Origin: Tetranychus cinnabarinus
Lineage: Eukaryota > Arthropoda > Arachnida > Trombidiformes > Tetranychidae
Assembly (NCBI GenBank): GCA_022266195.1
Contig: WHVY01000007.1
Coordinates: 1,736,001 to 1,800,000 of the forward strand
Direction: 5' to 3'
Length of the DNA stretch: 64,000 bases
Position 1 is the first letter of the stretch. Each line of letters opens with the position of its first letter. The position numbers were made by a program, and so were the translations under genes. The notes below the pieces were generated by a model, which had not been told where the DNA came from, made no database searches, and was given only the letters and a program-made list of their open reading frames with translations. This document shows, piece by piece, positions 36,601 through 48,183 of the stretch.

Positions 36601-39315
36601 AACGTTACTTGTCAATCGAGAGTTTAATTCTCACGAAATTGATCTCTTGAATTAACCTTGCCATTGAATCTGATTATTTCATTATTATTCAATTTTCTGG
36701 TTGATCGTGTTCATCAATTCATTGTCAACTTTAACCATCAGTTCAACGAAACTTCAATTGCAATAATAAAGTTGTTTATGAAAAAAAGGTAAAAAATTTG
36801 TCATTTGTTCATCAGTGAAAGAAAAATGATACAAAATGAATGAAACTGAATGCTTTCAAAGCAACAGAAAGATTATCAAATTATTGTAAAAATTTGCTTT
36901 ATATCAAGTTTCGGTCTTTGAATCAAAATTTTCTCAAATTATAATAACCGATAATAAGTAATACCTTTGTTGATTGAATTTTCAAAAGCTTAATTCAAAA
37001 TCTGTTTACGATTATTTCCTTTGATAGCAAATATTGGTTTGGTTTAGTTGAATTGGCAGTTAACTCCGAGAAAATATAAAAATTTTGATCTTCATTTCAT
37101 TTGTGTTTGGGTACTTTTCATCAATCCTAAGTTGTAACTCGATTTGAATAGAAAAATGTGAGTCGATTTGTAAGCCAATTTATCAACTAATTGTTAAGCT
37201 AATTATTAATTTAAATTGATTAGTAGTGATTAGCATGGATCAAAGATTAACAACTATTAGAGCAAAAGACGTAATGAGATCACGCGAGGTAACCTTAAAG
37301 AAGGTTAGAGTTTACTGAACATCTTTTATTTTCTGTATTGAATTTGCATCGATTTATTTGCAGAAACATTTATTAATTTTAAGCGTAAATTTACTTGATT
37401 GCAATTAACTCAGTTGTCATGAAAAATCGTAAAGTATTGTATCGAAAAGAGGTGAAATTAACAAGAAACGTTAGACTTCCTTATTTGGATCTAATTGCTA
37501 TGGAATGGGTTTTCTGACCTTTTTTTACTTAAACACTTGATTGCAATTATTTTTTGGTTAATCATTAGATTTACCAATTTTATCCAACAATTGAAATCTA
37601 TCTTCTTTTCATGATGATTATTACCATCATTATGTTGAAAAATGATTGTTCAATGAAAATGTAAGATGATAGCTGAATCGCTTCAAAGATTTGGCAAGAT
37701 TTGAACAGATTTCCTCTGAATGAGGAAAAAATACAGAAATGAAATTTGACAATTGAGTTAATTATAAACATGATAATCATATAAAGAATAGTTTCATTGG
37801 AATAATCATGAAAGTCTCAATTTTCAATGTTAATCTCTACTGGCTTTAACCAAATCCAACTGAAAGTAACTCAATGTTAACCAATGTTGGCCAATTTATC
37901 TGGTTAATTAATGTTTTAACTGATTTTTCTGGCTAATTGATAAATAGTTGATAAAATGTAAAGTGAAGGTAAAAGGTTGGAAGTAAAGATTCAAGTCAAT
38001 ATATTTTGTGGTTAGACCCGAGATTAGAGAGTAAATTGTTTGACTTTTTTGCCTTTTCTCATTCACTGATCAATTGATTGAACATTGAAATTTGTTGATG
38101 TCAAAGGCAACCAAAACAACTGTAATGAGTAGGATTTACTGGGTTAAAGTGAAGGGAAGGAAGGAAAAGATAAAAGTGAAACAAAAACAAATGTAAATAT
38201 TGATCAATTTGAATTGAAATAAACAACTTTAATCAGTAAATAATCAACTAAATTAAATCTTTTCCTTCCTTCTTTTGTTTTCCATCAAATGTCACCCAAA
38301 ATCAATCACAATTTAAGCATTCCAATTGGAGTTAAGAAACTAAACTTTTATCATTCATTTTCCCTCCCAGATCAACTCCAAGCATAAAGTGAATGGCAAT
38401 CATTATCAATTGAAAATCAATCAATAAATCTAAATTGAATCAAAATTGCAATAAAATGATCGAAAGTTGGATTGATATTTTGACAAATTTGATAAGAACA
38501 AGCAACAGAACAAAATAAATGTCAATCCAATTGAAGAAACATTGAATTGTATTTACCTTTATACGTTGATTAGAGGCTAGTTGATGAAACTGCCTTTAAT
38601 AGAGTTTGTAAAGTCCGTTTAATCGGTCAAATACACAATCAAATTAAATGTTGACTTTGATGGTTGATCAAGTGCAAGTTAAGACAATAAAAAGGATTGT
38701 TAAAGTTGAAGGAATCACAAAACACTGAAGGATGACACAAACCAAACTAAACTGTTGCTCAGGTAAACTTGATCTTTGGTTAAGTCTTAGTTTCATTGAA
38801 TAATACAAGACTGGAAAATAAAGAGAGTTACTTGATAATTGTAACTGTATTAGGCATGTCTACATTTTATTGTAAACATTTACTCTTACCATGACATTAT
38901 CATCAACCTATCATGTTACCTTAATCAGTCAATTAATGTCTCTTAATCATATATTGAGATTCGTTTTTCGATTATCATTTTATCTGATCAAATGTTCCAT
39001 CGGTTTGCTTCCAATATTTCATATTTAATTATAATCTTCTCTCATAATCATTCACTTCTACCTTGTAAATTGCCTTGTTGCACATGATTGTGATTAATGA
39101 ATGTACTTTTTTTGCTTGTTCATTTAAATCATTGAGAAGTTAATCAATCTCTTTTTTTGTCGGTTAAACAATCAACCTCTTAATCACGTTGAGGTAATCA
39201 AAACACGACGAGAATCAACTCTAACTCTTGACTTTTGAACAACGAGTTTGATATTTTACTCTTTTCTCATTTTTATTTGGATTCAAGCCTTTTCTGGTTT
39301 GGTTAAGGCTATTGA
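30602..39315. other. Very long non-coding region
   Basis: 8.7 kb with no supported gene, apart from one mariner-type MITE at 30989-31857. Mostly AT-rich sequence built of CAATT/GATTGA-like words with CATCAT and AAG clusters (for example 33170-33182). Such a length beside a neuropeptide-like gene may hold enhancers or untranslated exons, but nothing specific can be read by eye. Confidence 0.5.
30989..31857. mobile_element. Non-autonomous mariner/Tc1-type element (MITE), 869 bp
   Basis: Imperfect terminal inverted repeats of about 30 bp: left TTAGGCGGTCCAATAAATTC, right (reversed) TTAGGTGATCCAATAAATTC, both continuing GTATAAAAA. A TA dinucleotide flanks each end (30987-30988 and 31858-31859), the expected target duplication. 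The TTAGG..GTCCAATAA type of end is that of mariner-like elements. No transposase frame is visible inside, so it is non-autonomous. Confidence 0.85.
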
Positions 39316-42300
39316 TTAGGTTTGAACAATTAATGATTTAGTTAGCTTTTCTTCGACTTGAACTTGACTTGGGTTGAATTTGGGCTGAAATTTACAGCCA
39401 ATCAGTTCGAATGCTGTGAAGAAGCAAAATGTTGATATACTAAGGGCGATACAAATGTATGAAAAGGCTAATGGGTTAACAGAGGCAATTGCTATGTGTG
39501 CGATTAAAGGTGGATAAATGGATTCACCGATAATGGTGCCAACAATAATGATGGACGTTAAGTGGCCTGAAAGGTGAAGGCGCCTTTTAACGTTGAAAAA
39601 TACCAGTGGCGTAAAAGGTGATAGACCAATGCCCATAAGAAGAACGGAAAAGGCCAGACCAATGGTGGATGGATAAGTTAAGTAGAGGCTGGTTCCAGCG
39701 GTTAATGTTAAGGTTAGATGGATGTACATTAGACTACGGTTTGAGATGAAGTTCATCAAAATTAAGGCAAAGATGCGTCCAAAGGAGTAGACAGTCCAAT
39801 ATGCTGTGGACAAAAGGGCGCCTGATGAGACAAGAAATGGGGATATTTAGTGTAAGTATTGAACTATTAAACGGATTGATTGTTGATTCAATGAAACATA
39901 AATAAAAAATAAAAAGCAAAACAAAGTCAACCCAAAATCGCATATTGAATATTGAAATTATGCAAATGTTTTCAAATTAAACTGTAATTTATTTCCTAAC
40001 ATCTTTTGATCATTTAAATCAATTTCAGGCTAATGATTTACAGATACGAATTTTTCTGCTTAATTGAAGTTAATTGGTGATCAAAGTTTAACTTGTTTTC
40101 AAGCAAAATTGAAAACATTGTATTTATTTTTGGGTTGTTGAAAGTTAATGTTAGATTTGTTTATTATTTATGAAATTGTGATTGTTTTGTTTAATTAAAG
40201 TTGTGTAAATGTTATAATTTAGTGAATTATTAACTGTAATAGTGTTATGTTTTTGTGCGAAAAAGTATTTACCTTGTGATTTAGTAAACTTTAAATCTGA
40301 CTGAACTGAATAGCTGAGCAAAAGCAATCCAAATCCCATGTTAAGCCCGGCTCCTGAGTGACTCAATAAGAGGATCAAAATTTTAAGGATAAGCTTTGGT
40401 GTAAAGGGTAACTTTTTTTCAGGTGAACAAGCTGATACTTGAACAATTTTTTCACTCCGAATTGGCTTATTTGTTGTAATGAGTACAATGAATAGTACAT
40501 CCAACAGCAGGCAGATGAAGGCAAAGGTTTCAAAGGCGTAATGGAGGCTCATCTCGTCGGGGTTTTGATGCAGTTCACTGGTTGTTTGGTTGAGGATCAA
40601 ATCATTGGGTGAGGTTGGGACAAAGTCAATGAGAAAGGATTGAGCCAGTAAAGGTGCCAAAAGAGTACCAAACCCGTACGAGAATGAAGTTGAATAGATC
40701 ATTGGTGACCATTTGTTTGTCCAAATGTTGATTAGCCAAAGGTTGGCAGCTACAATGAAAGTACAAACAGATTGAACAAGATTACTAATTTTGGGTTTTT
40801 TACTCAAGTGTTTGCTCTTTCAATTTACAAATCTATAGATTTCATGCTTTTTTTGACCTTACAAACTTCCAAATTGCCCAAACCAAAACCAGAAAGTCCA
40901 AGCCAAGGAGCCAGAGTCCAAAAAGATCTCATCCAGGGAAGAAACAGATTGGACAATCCAACCAAAAGCAGAGAGCCCATAGGAATCCAAACAATTGGTA
41001 TATTATCACCAAGGAATCCACCTAAATTTGGAAAAAGGCAGATTCTATTTAGATAAGGTTAAACATGTTTTATTGAAATGATTGATTTGGGTTGATTGGT
41101 GAAAGATAGGATTGAAATTGGTTGAGTTGTTGGTTGCTCAAGACAAACAACAGGTAAACCTACTTGAAATAAAGGTTAACTCAAAAGTCTTACAGCTATT
41201 TACCCAATCATTTTACCAGTCATTTCATTTCAATACTGTTAATGATTAAATGTCATTTTAAATAATCTCAACTTCATCGGATCAAATGGTTAATTAACTG
41301 GTAAACCGGTAATTGTAATAAGTAACTATTTAACCAGACAATTTTGGGTTCTTCTAATCAATTTTGATTCCCTTTTCAATGCATATGAAAAGGTTTCAAC
41401 AAAAATGATTGTAAAGATAAATGCCAAAATTAATGAAACCCAAAAACGATACTCTTATTGCTACTGCTGTTAATAGCAAAAGTATTTCAAACGCAATAAA
41501 ATATCATTAAGAACGTAAATCTAATGTAAGACGTTGAACACAATGAAGCTCCAAATTTTCTGTGCACAAATTAAGCCTCGTTGATTAAGCTAAAATTTGG
41601 GTCAACTGTTTATTTCTGAAATGGATTACAGTGAACTTCAATTCTGGAAATTGTGAGCTATTCTGTATTCACTGAGTTCAAGGAATATAAAGTAAATACT
41701 TTACATTTGATCGATTCTTTTGATTAAATTTAGCATTTGGAACGGGTAAAGGTTGGAAGATTTGTTGACAATGCATTTAAAGATCATTTCAGTTGTTATT
41801 TATCCATTTTACATAAGCTATGACAATGAAACAAACTATTCACTTTTGATTGAAACTGAGGACGCTTTAAGTACGTTTGTTTCTTGTGTTTTTGTAACAT
41901 TTTATGTTACATTTGACTATAGCCTTTAACCCATTATTTATTAATGATAATCAGATGATTAGCATATTTAAATAGAGTCTATCTAAAGCTACGACCACTT
42001 AGGCAAGTCAATTTACAGAATTGATGTTATTACAATAAAGGAAATAAAGATATGAATGAATGAATAATGATTGTTCGAGTTTTGATATTTTCAATTGAAA
42101 ATGACGCCACAACTACATTATTCATTGCCTGATAAATATGTTAAGTTTAATCAACAAGCAGATGGATAAGTTCAATAATAAAATGTTATCGGTTACGTGA
42201 CGTGAATAAGAGTTTCTCACCACAATTGCAAGCTATTTTGCATTTTGATAACAAAATTATGTCAAAAATGATCGCAACTCCAGCAAATTTTATTGGAACT

Positions 42301-42804
42301 TTTTCAGACTTTCTTCCGTTCATTTAGAGGTTGGAATATTCACAAATTTTCTCATTTCAAATATGAAAAGGTTCGAATAAACACAACAAGACTTGTTGAA
42401 CACATTTTAGCTCAGAAAATGAAAATTGAATCTCACATACTCACAGGGAAACAATCTCATGACTTCAAGATTCCTTGGAAACAATTGTCTTCTGTATTTG
42501 CAAAACTAGTTTAAACATTTCGGATTCAATGATGGGATTGTCAATGACACTTATGATTAAGATGAAGGTTTTAAGATGTAAAGTGTATGAAATTACCCGA
42601 AATTGATCCAATTGCATATCCAACTGCCCGAGCTGCGATTATAAAGCTTGATTGTGATTTAGACGAGTTGGCACTTATTTCAAGATCAATTAGAGTTGCA
42701 CCTAAAAGGGAAACTCCACAACCAGTGGTTATTAAACTTAAACAGATGAGGACACTTTTGATTAAATCATTCTTGTCCTTTTTCCAGTTAATTATTGTCT
42801 TCAT
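39316..42804 (-). CDS. Major facilitator transporter, MFSD4/NaGLT1-like
   Basis: Four exons: 42804-42597, 41021-40863, 40749-40273 and 39821-39316, in frame, 449 aa. The family (MFSD4A/B, sodium-dependent glucose transporter 1) has 12 membrane helices. Helix 1 with CGVSLLGATLIDL (about 27-39) opens exon 1. Exon 2 ends and exon 3 begins with LGLSGFGLGNLEV-SANLWLINIW, and SYGFGTLLAPLLAQSFL follows: this is the family's most typical region (helices 4-5, with the F-G-x-G-x-x-x-A-P-L pattern). The central loop is about 60 residues and hydrophilic. Exon 4 has YWTVYSFGRIFA and ends in a short cytosolic tail after FFTAFELIGC. The substrate cannot be read from the sequence; hexose uptake is the family's best-known role. 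Intron 1 is 1.6 kb. The N-terminus (MKTIINWKKDKND) is short, as is common in the family. Confidence 0.85.
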
Positions 42805-43968
42805 TATGGTTTAGAGATGAATGGCAAGAGTAAGGTGAAACAAGATTTCAATTTGTTGGGAAAAATCAAAAAATTGAATTAGTAAACTTGTCTTTTCGAT
42901 TCATTAGTTTAAATTGAATTTATTTCTCAACGATTAATAACTTTAAACTTTGAAGGTAATTTAAATTTGAGTTACAACAGATACAGTTACAACAGTTACA
43001 AATGATCAACTTGTAGCCATATTAATCAATCAAAAATATAAATAGGAATTTAGAAAAAGGTAAACTTTGTTTACTTTGAATCAGCTCAATGATCGTGGTT
43101 AACTTGCCCATGAAGAAATAATTCACAGTTAATTAGTTGAAAGTTGATTAGAGAGGGAGAGTTAGTGAATTAATTAGTGAGATGGAGAGACATTAAAATA
43201 GGTGCTAAAGTGGTTATAATTTTCTTGAGCAATCCCTTTGCTGCTGCTTTGATCCAGCCAACTTGAAGGCCGCTAAGATCCTGAAAAAAGAAGCTTTATT
43301 CTTGATTCTTTGCTGCTGACTTCATCATCATTTGACTATTAAAAATCTTGACTTCATTTCCACTCATACTATGGATACAGCTTTCAATGTTGAATAAAAC
43401 AGCGTTCATTTGTGGCCAACAGAACCTTCAATTGTTGCAGTCACTTTCCATTACTCTACGATTCCCATGTAAATGGTTTGTTTACACTTTTCTTGATCAT
43501 TTATTGTCTTTTTTTTAATTAGCAGCGTGAAACCAATAGTAAGCCAACAATACACTATACTGTCGATATTACTTGCAATTTTACGCCTCAAGCCTTACAA
43601 TGAAATATTAATTAGTTATCTGGAATGATGAATGAATGAATTTTGCCTTATGAGTATTTCAACAGGCACATAGAAAAGCAGACTTGGGTTCACCTTGAAA
43701 TTACAACAGCGAGTAGCATTTAATTCAGTTGGCAATTAAATCATCTTGTATCTTCCGTCTAAAGTTGAGAAATGTTGAGAAATGTTTGTGAGCATATCAG
43801 GAAACTGAGAAACCATGAGTAGTCTTATAACTTGTTGAATAATGTCTACCCAGTTCCTATATGCATCCTTAAATCGAGATTCAACATCAATGGGCTTTCT
43901 TGTTTGATTGTTTCAATTTACATGTGGGTCTTATGATTGATTTTTATAAAGGGAAACAGCTCATAAAT
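42805..43968. other. Intergenic between the MFS gene and the gustatory receptor
   Basis: About 1.2 kb. Contains one possible orphan exon at about 43164-43283 (listed separately). The segment 42200-43945 is absent from the inverted copy of this locus at 53 kb. Confidence 0.5.
43164..43283 (-). other. Possible orphan coding exon, amphipathic peptide
   Basis: On the minus strand an acceptor CTTTTTTCAG is followed from about 43281 by an open frame DLSGLQVGWIKAAAKGLLKK, then about 16 more residues to a stop near 43164. The composition (Lys, Ala, Leu, Gly; amphipathic helix) stands out from the AT-rich surroundings. I could not find matching upstream exons with a start codon, so this may be a pseudo-exon or part of an unrecognised small gene. 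Confidence 0.25.
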
Positions 43969-45937
43969 TCACAAATATTTCATGCTTAATCCAGTTGGAA
44001 GAGTTCCATTGGCAAAGTCCATGATAATTAGGAAAAGCGAGGCAATCAGAAACATCCACTAAAAATAAAAGAAATAAAAGTTATCTGATCAATTATAAAT
44101 TTATAAGAACATTCAAAGGTTTAATAACCTAAATTTACCCATTTTAAATCATTAAAGTAATTAATTCAACACAATAATTACATAAGTTGTCATTGTTATT
44201 ATTAACAATCGAGTTTATCCATCAGTTCAACTGTAAAAAACTTTACTATCGCCAACTCCATCTATTGACTGAAATTACAACTTTCTCGATTTAAAATATT
44301 TTGTGATTTTCGTTACTCTTAATAAGAGTCTCTTATAACTGTTAATAAACCTCCACTTGGACGAAAACACAATTCAATTATATAATTAACCTAATAATTT
44401 GAACTCTGTGAAAGTAGTTAACCAATTGGAAGAGGAGAAACTTGGATTTTCACTAAAGGAGTAAGTATTTGAGTGTTTCAGTGTCCCTAAAATTGTTTTT
44501 GACCAACAACTCATAAAATTGTAGTAATAAATTGCAACTTACCGAAAAAAGTGTTTCGTATGTGATTTTAGTATAAATTCCTGAATAGCCAATGCTCTCT
44601 GAATCCATGTAACGCCGAAAAGCCAAGATCTAAATTATGTATACATACATAAAATCAGTTTGGTTAATATAATAGTTTTTTTTCAAAACATAACATTTTT
44701 TGTTTTACCTTCATCATAACAATCTTTGAAGCTTCAAATTCATTGATTTTGGACAAATTATCGTAACCACGTTTCGCTGACTGGTGAATAAAAGATGATT
44801 GGTTATTGTTTTGTGACTCAAAAACTATAAATCTCAACTCACAGCATAAGAAACATCATAACAGGACTGGCAAATTTTATAAAGGACGAATAGGCTATTT
44901 GACCAAACCATAATGTAGTAAATTTTCAAATTTGAATTATTCTCCCCATAAATGAATGAATAAGTAACAAACAAGAATAATGCAGTGTTACAAAAGATTA
45001 TGTAAAAGGCTACTTTGCCCCAAAAACTGTCAGAATCCGTGCAGATGTCATTTACATCCAGATAGGTGTTGAAGAGTTCAGTTAACGATGAAAATATTTG
45101 GGGCTCTTTTCGCTTCTTGAGACACCTTAATGCTGTTTCATCAATAATATCTTCCACGGAACGAAATTTATTTCCAATAACTAAGCAAACACAATCAAAA
45201 TAAAGCAATGAAAAACTGATGATTCCGAGTGCCAAGAGGTTAGCAAAACAATCGATGATTACCCAAACCAAGATTAGGATACGATATTCAATAAAGGGAT
45301 TTGGATCAAAGTAGATGGTCATGATAGTTGGATAAGCTGGATACAGTGATAATGTAAGTACAATAACAACTACTGCTAAAGTCATAAATCTAATTCTAGT
45401 TTTGTATCGTATTTTTTTATAGCATTGACAAGGTATGGGAATTTCTGGTATCGGAGCAAATGGAATAAAGCATTTCAGATCTTTTTCGTGGGAAACGAAC
45501 CTCCTCATGGTAAACAAAGCAGTCAGTATATAAACAAACAACGGAAATTGATAGTAAACTGTTGTGTTCAACCAATATCCAGTAACATCACCAAGATATG
45601 TATTGATCATCAAATTCGGGTTAACCATTGTAAACGCTCTCTTAACTAAAACAAGTGTCAATATTGTCAGGATGGTCAGCCTTTTCAATGATGTTTTTCC
45701 AGAAGACGGTTTATTTGATGGTGCTGATGGATTAGTAAGGGTTTCCAATGACACACCCTTGTTAGCAGCATCCCGAACTTTGTCAATCAAACTGTTGTCA
45801 ATCAAACCAAATAGTTTCAACCAAAACTCATAAGGAACTTTTCCACATGGCTGATCTTGTAAATCATCTTTATCACCAAGACTTCGCCTTCCTTCGAATT
45901 GCTGCATCCTGGACCAATTCAGGATAAACAAATGCAC
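43969..45937 (-). CDS. Gustatory receptor-type 7-TM chemoreceptor
   Basis: Four exons: 45937-44843, 44780-44709, 44629-44543 and 44058-43969, all phase 0, 447 aa (or 437 if Met at 45907 is used, which is preferred because MQQFEGRRSLGDKDD reads as a normal cytosolic N-terminus). Large first exon followed by three short exons in phase 0 is the typical arthropod Gr gene structure. Hydrophobic segments are visible at about LTILTILTLVLVKRA, YYQFPLFVYILTALF, IRFMTLAVVVIVLTL, ILILVWVIIDCFANLLALG, VAFYIIFCNTALFLFVTYSF and the C-terminal WMFLIASLFLIIMDFANG, giving about seven. The C-terminal TYQF motif of insect Grs appears only in degenerate form (TLFS at the end of exon 3, just before the last helix). 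The ligand is unknown. The locus has a partial inverted copy at 53.0-53.9 kb. Confidence 0.75.
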
Positions 45938-48183
45938 AAATTAGATGACTTGCTTGGATACTTTAATCTGGAGCTTAGACTGAGACCGATTCTGAACGTT
46001 TTTTGCTACTTTTAATCACTCTCATCTTATTTTGCTGTTCATTTGTTTACCTTTTCGTGCACCTATTTTTCAAGTATTATAATCGTTATTATTGCCAATT
46101 GATGGCCATAATTTGATCGATTAATTTCGCGCAAAACGAAATGTGTATCAATCACGAGATTATTTCCATTAGATGACAGTCATTTCTTAATTTTACCATA
46201 CATCATGTTCAGTCTGTCAAATTTACATCCAGAGCCTAACTGAAGCTCACTGTAAGTTTATGATAATTGATGTTTATTTCAATAATTAATGTAAAAACAG
46301 GAAGATCAATTGATTTATCTACTTATGGTTTATATGGTCCAATATCAACTAATGATAGATAATGAATCTTCCCTATTTACCTTGAATTCGCATCGATTCT
46401 GCTCTTCTTTCCTAGAATTGTAATTATCACCTTTTAATGGCTTTATTTTTCTTTTCATTAGGTAATCAATTTGTAGGTAATCACCAAAGTTCTGTATAAA
46501 GAAGACAAAATTGCTGAAAAACATTTGTCACTATTGACACCTGTCAGATAATTTTTTAATCATAAAATCTTCTTCATGCGGCCAATCAAGATTCCCGATT
46601 CAACTGTATATTGTTTAAATTTTAATGCAATTCAATTGGCAGCAAATGAGCAAATTATTATCAGATCCTAGAATTGAGTTCAGTATTTAAAATTGCATCA
46701 TTATACAAAAATGGTTATATTCTTAGGATTGTTATTCTTACCTATTGTCACCTATCTACAGCGTCAATTCAAATCAAGCTTTTCCAAGCTGTGAGTTTAG
46801 AGGATTGAATCAGCCAGTTATTTCGTTATTTCAAACAAGTACTTTACTCTTATTAGAAAACAAATTTAAATTTACAACAGATTTTTATCGAAGAAATTTG
46901 TTGATGTATCAGTAATTCATTAATCAACTGAAAAGACTAAATTGCATTCATAAGGAACGGAAAGAGCTGTTAAGAATTATTGTCATGGGATGAAATAGCA
47001 ATTGAATTATTTTTAAATTAATAGCTATTTCTTTGGTAATTGACGTATGTAATCCTGTAAATCTAATAGAAGAATATAATGATAATATCTTTACATTATT
47101 GATTAATTGCTCCATTTGATACATTGACAACAAATAAGGATTTACATAATTGACGTCTGGTTGTTTCCATTTGTTTGTGGGATCAAGGAAACAGGTTTAC
47201 ATCAATAAAATTATTACAACAATACATAACAGCTAACATTTTTAAATATGAAAAAAAGGTAATGTTTTTTGGTGAATAGCTTCGACTGCTTAATTAATCA
47301 CCCGTTTGTCACCTGTACTATTCAAACAGCATATTGAAACAAGTCAGATTTTTTAGTTAAATTGCAAAAATCCATTGAATCAATTGGGTTGATGATAATG
47401 ATGATATCTTTTTGTTGTTGAATAACACACATGTGTAGTTAACATCAGGCTATAATTTTGGGAAATGAGGTTAATTATTTTTGTTTGACTGGATAATTGG
47501 AAGAAGCTTTGATTGAAGATTCCTTTGGACAAGATAAACTATGGTTACTTTTAAAGGCCAAATACTATTGCAATGTTAATTGTTTGAAAGTTAATTAGGT
47601 AATACGTGGATGATGAACATCATTATTCTCATCATAATGTGTATTGAGCATGAAAATTATGACAATGCCAACAGCTTTGCGACTGAAAATCGTCAACATG
47701 AACAAGCTTCCAGTTGAGTGTCCCTTCAGTTGCTTTACAAATGAAGTTGTAAATGGCGAAAAATTTACAGCATGAAGTAAGAACTTGAAGAAATGAGAAA
47801 TTTCATCTGCATCAGCAAATTGCAATCCTTTGGAAATAATATGGATGAGTTTGTGAGCTCAGGCTCATCAGTATTGCTTTGGTAGTTTCTGTATTTGTAA
47901 TTGAATTTTCGGTGGCTGGATTTGGATCATTACTTTAGATTTGGATCATGGAAATGGTTTACTTTTTTACAATCATTTAGGCAGAAATCAAATGTTTAAA
48001 TAAATCGTCATTGGTAGTAAAGTGAGGCCACATTTTGACGAAGAGTAAATATTTGATCTGTGGAAAAACAAGAAAAGAATACATGAGAATCAACAGAATG
48101 AGGAAGAAAATGACTTCAATTGAACAGCATTTCAAGAGGCCTTGAAATGACTTGAAGACGTTATTACGTATGATACTACGTAC
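45938..48183. other. Intergenic; conserved upstream block of the gustatory receptor
   Basis: About 2.2 kb. 46140-46360 is conserved in inverted orientation at 53060-53275 and may be promoter or 5' UTR of the gustatory receptor. The last exon(s) of the KIAA0513-like gene should lie between here and 48184 but I could not identify them. A 76-aa ORF at 47595-47825 (-) is not recognisable. Confidence 0.45.
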
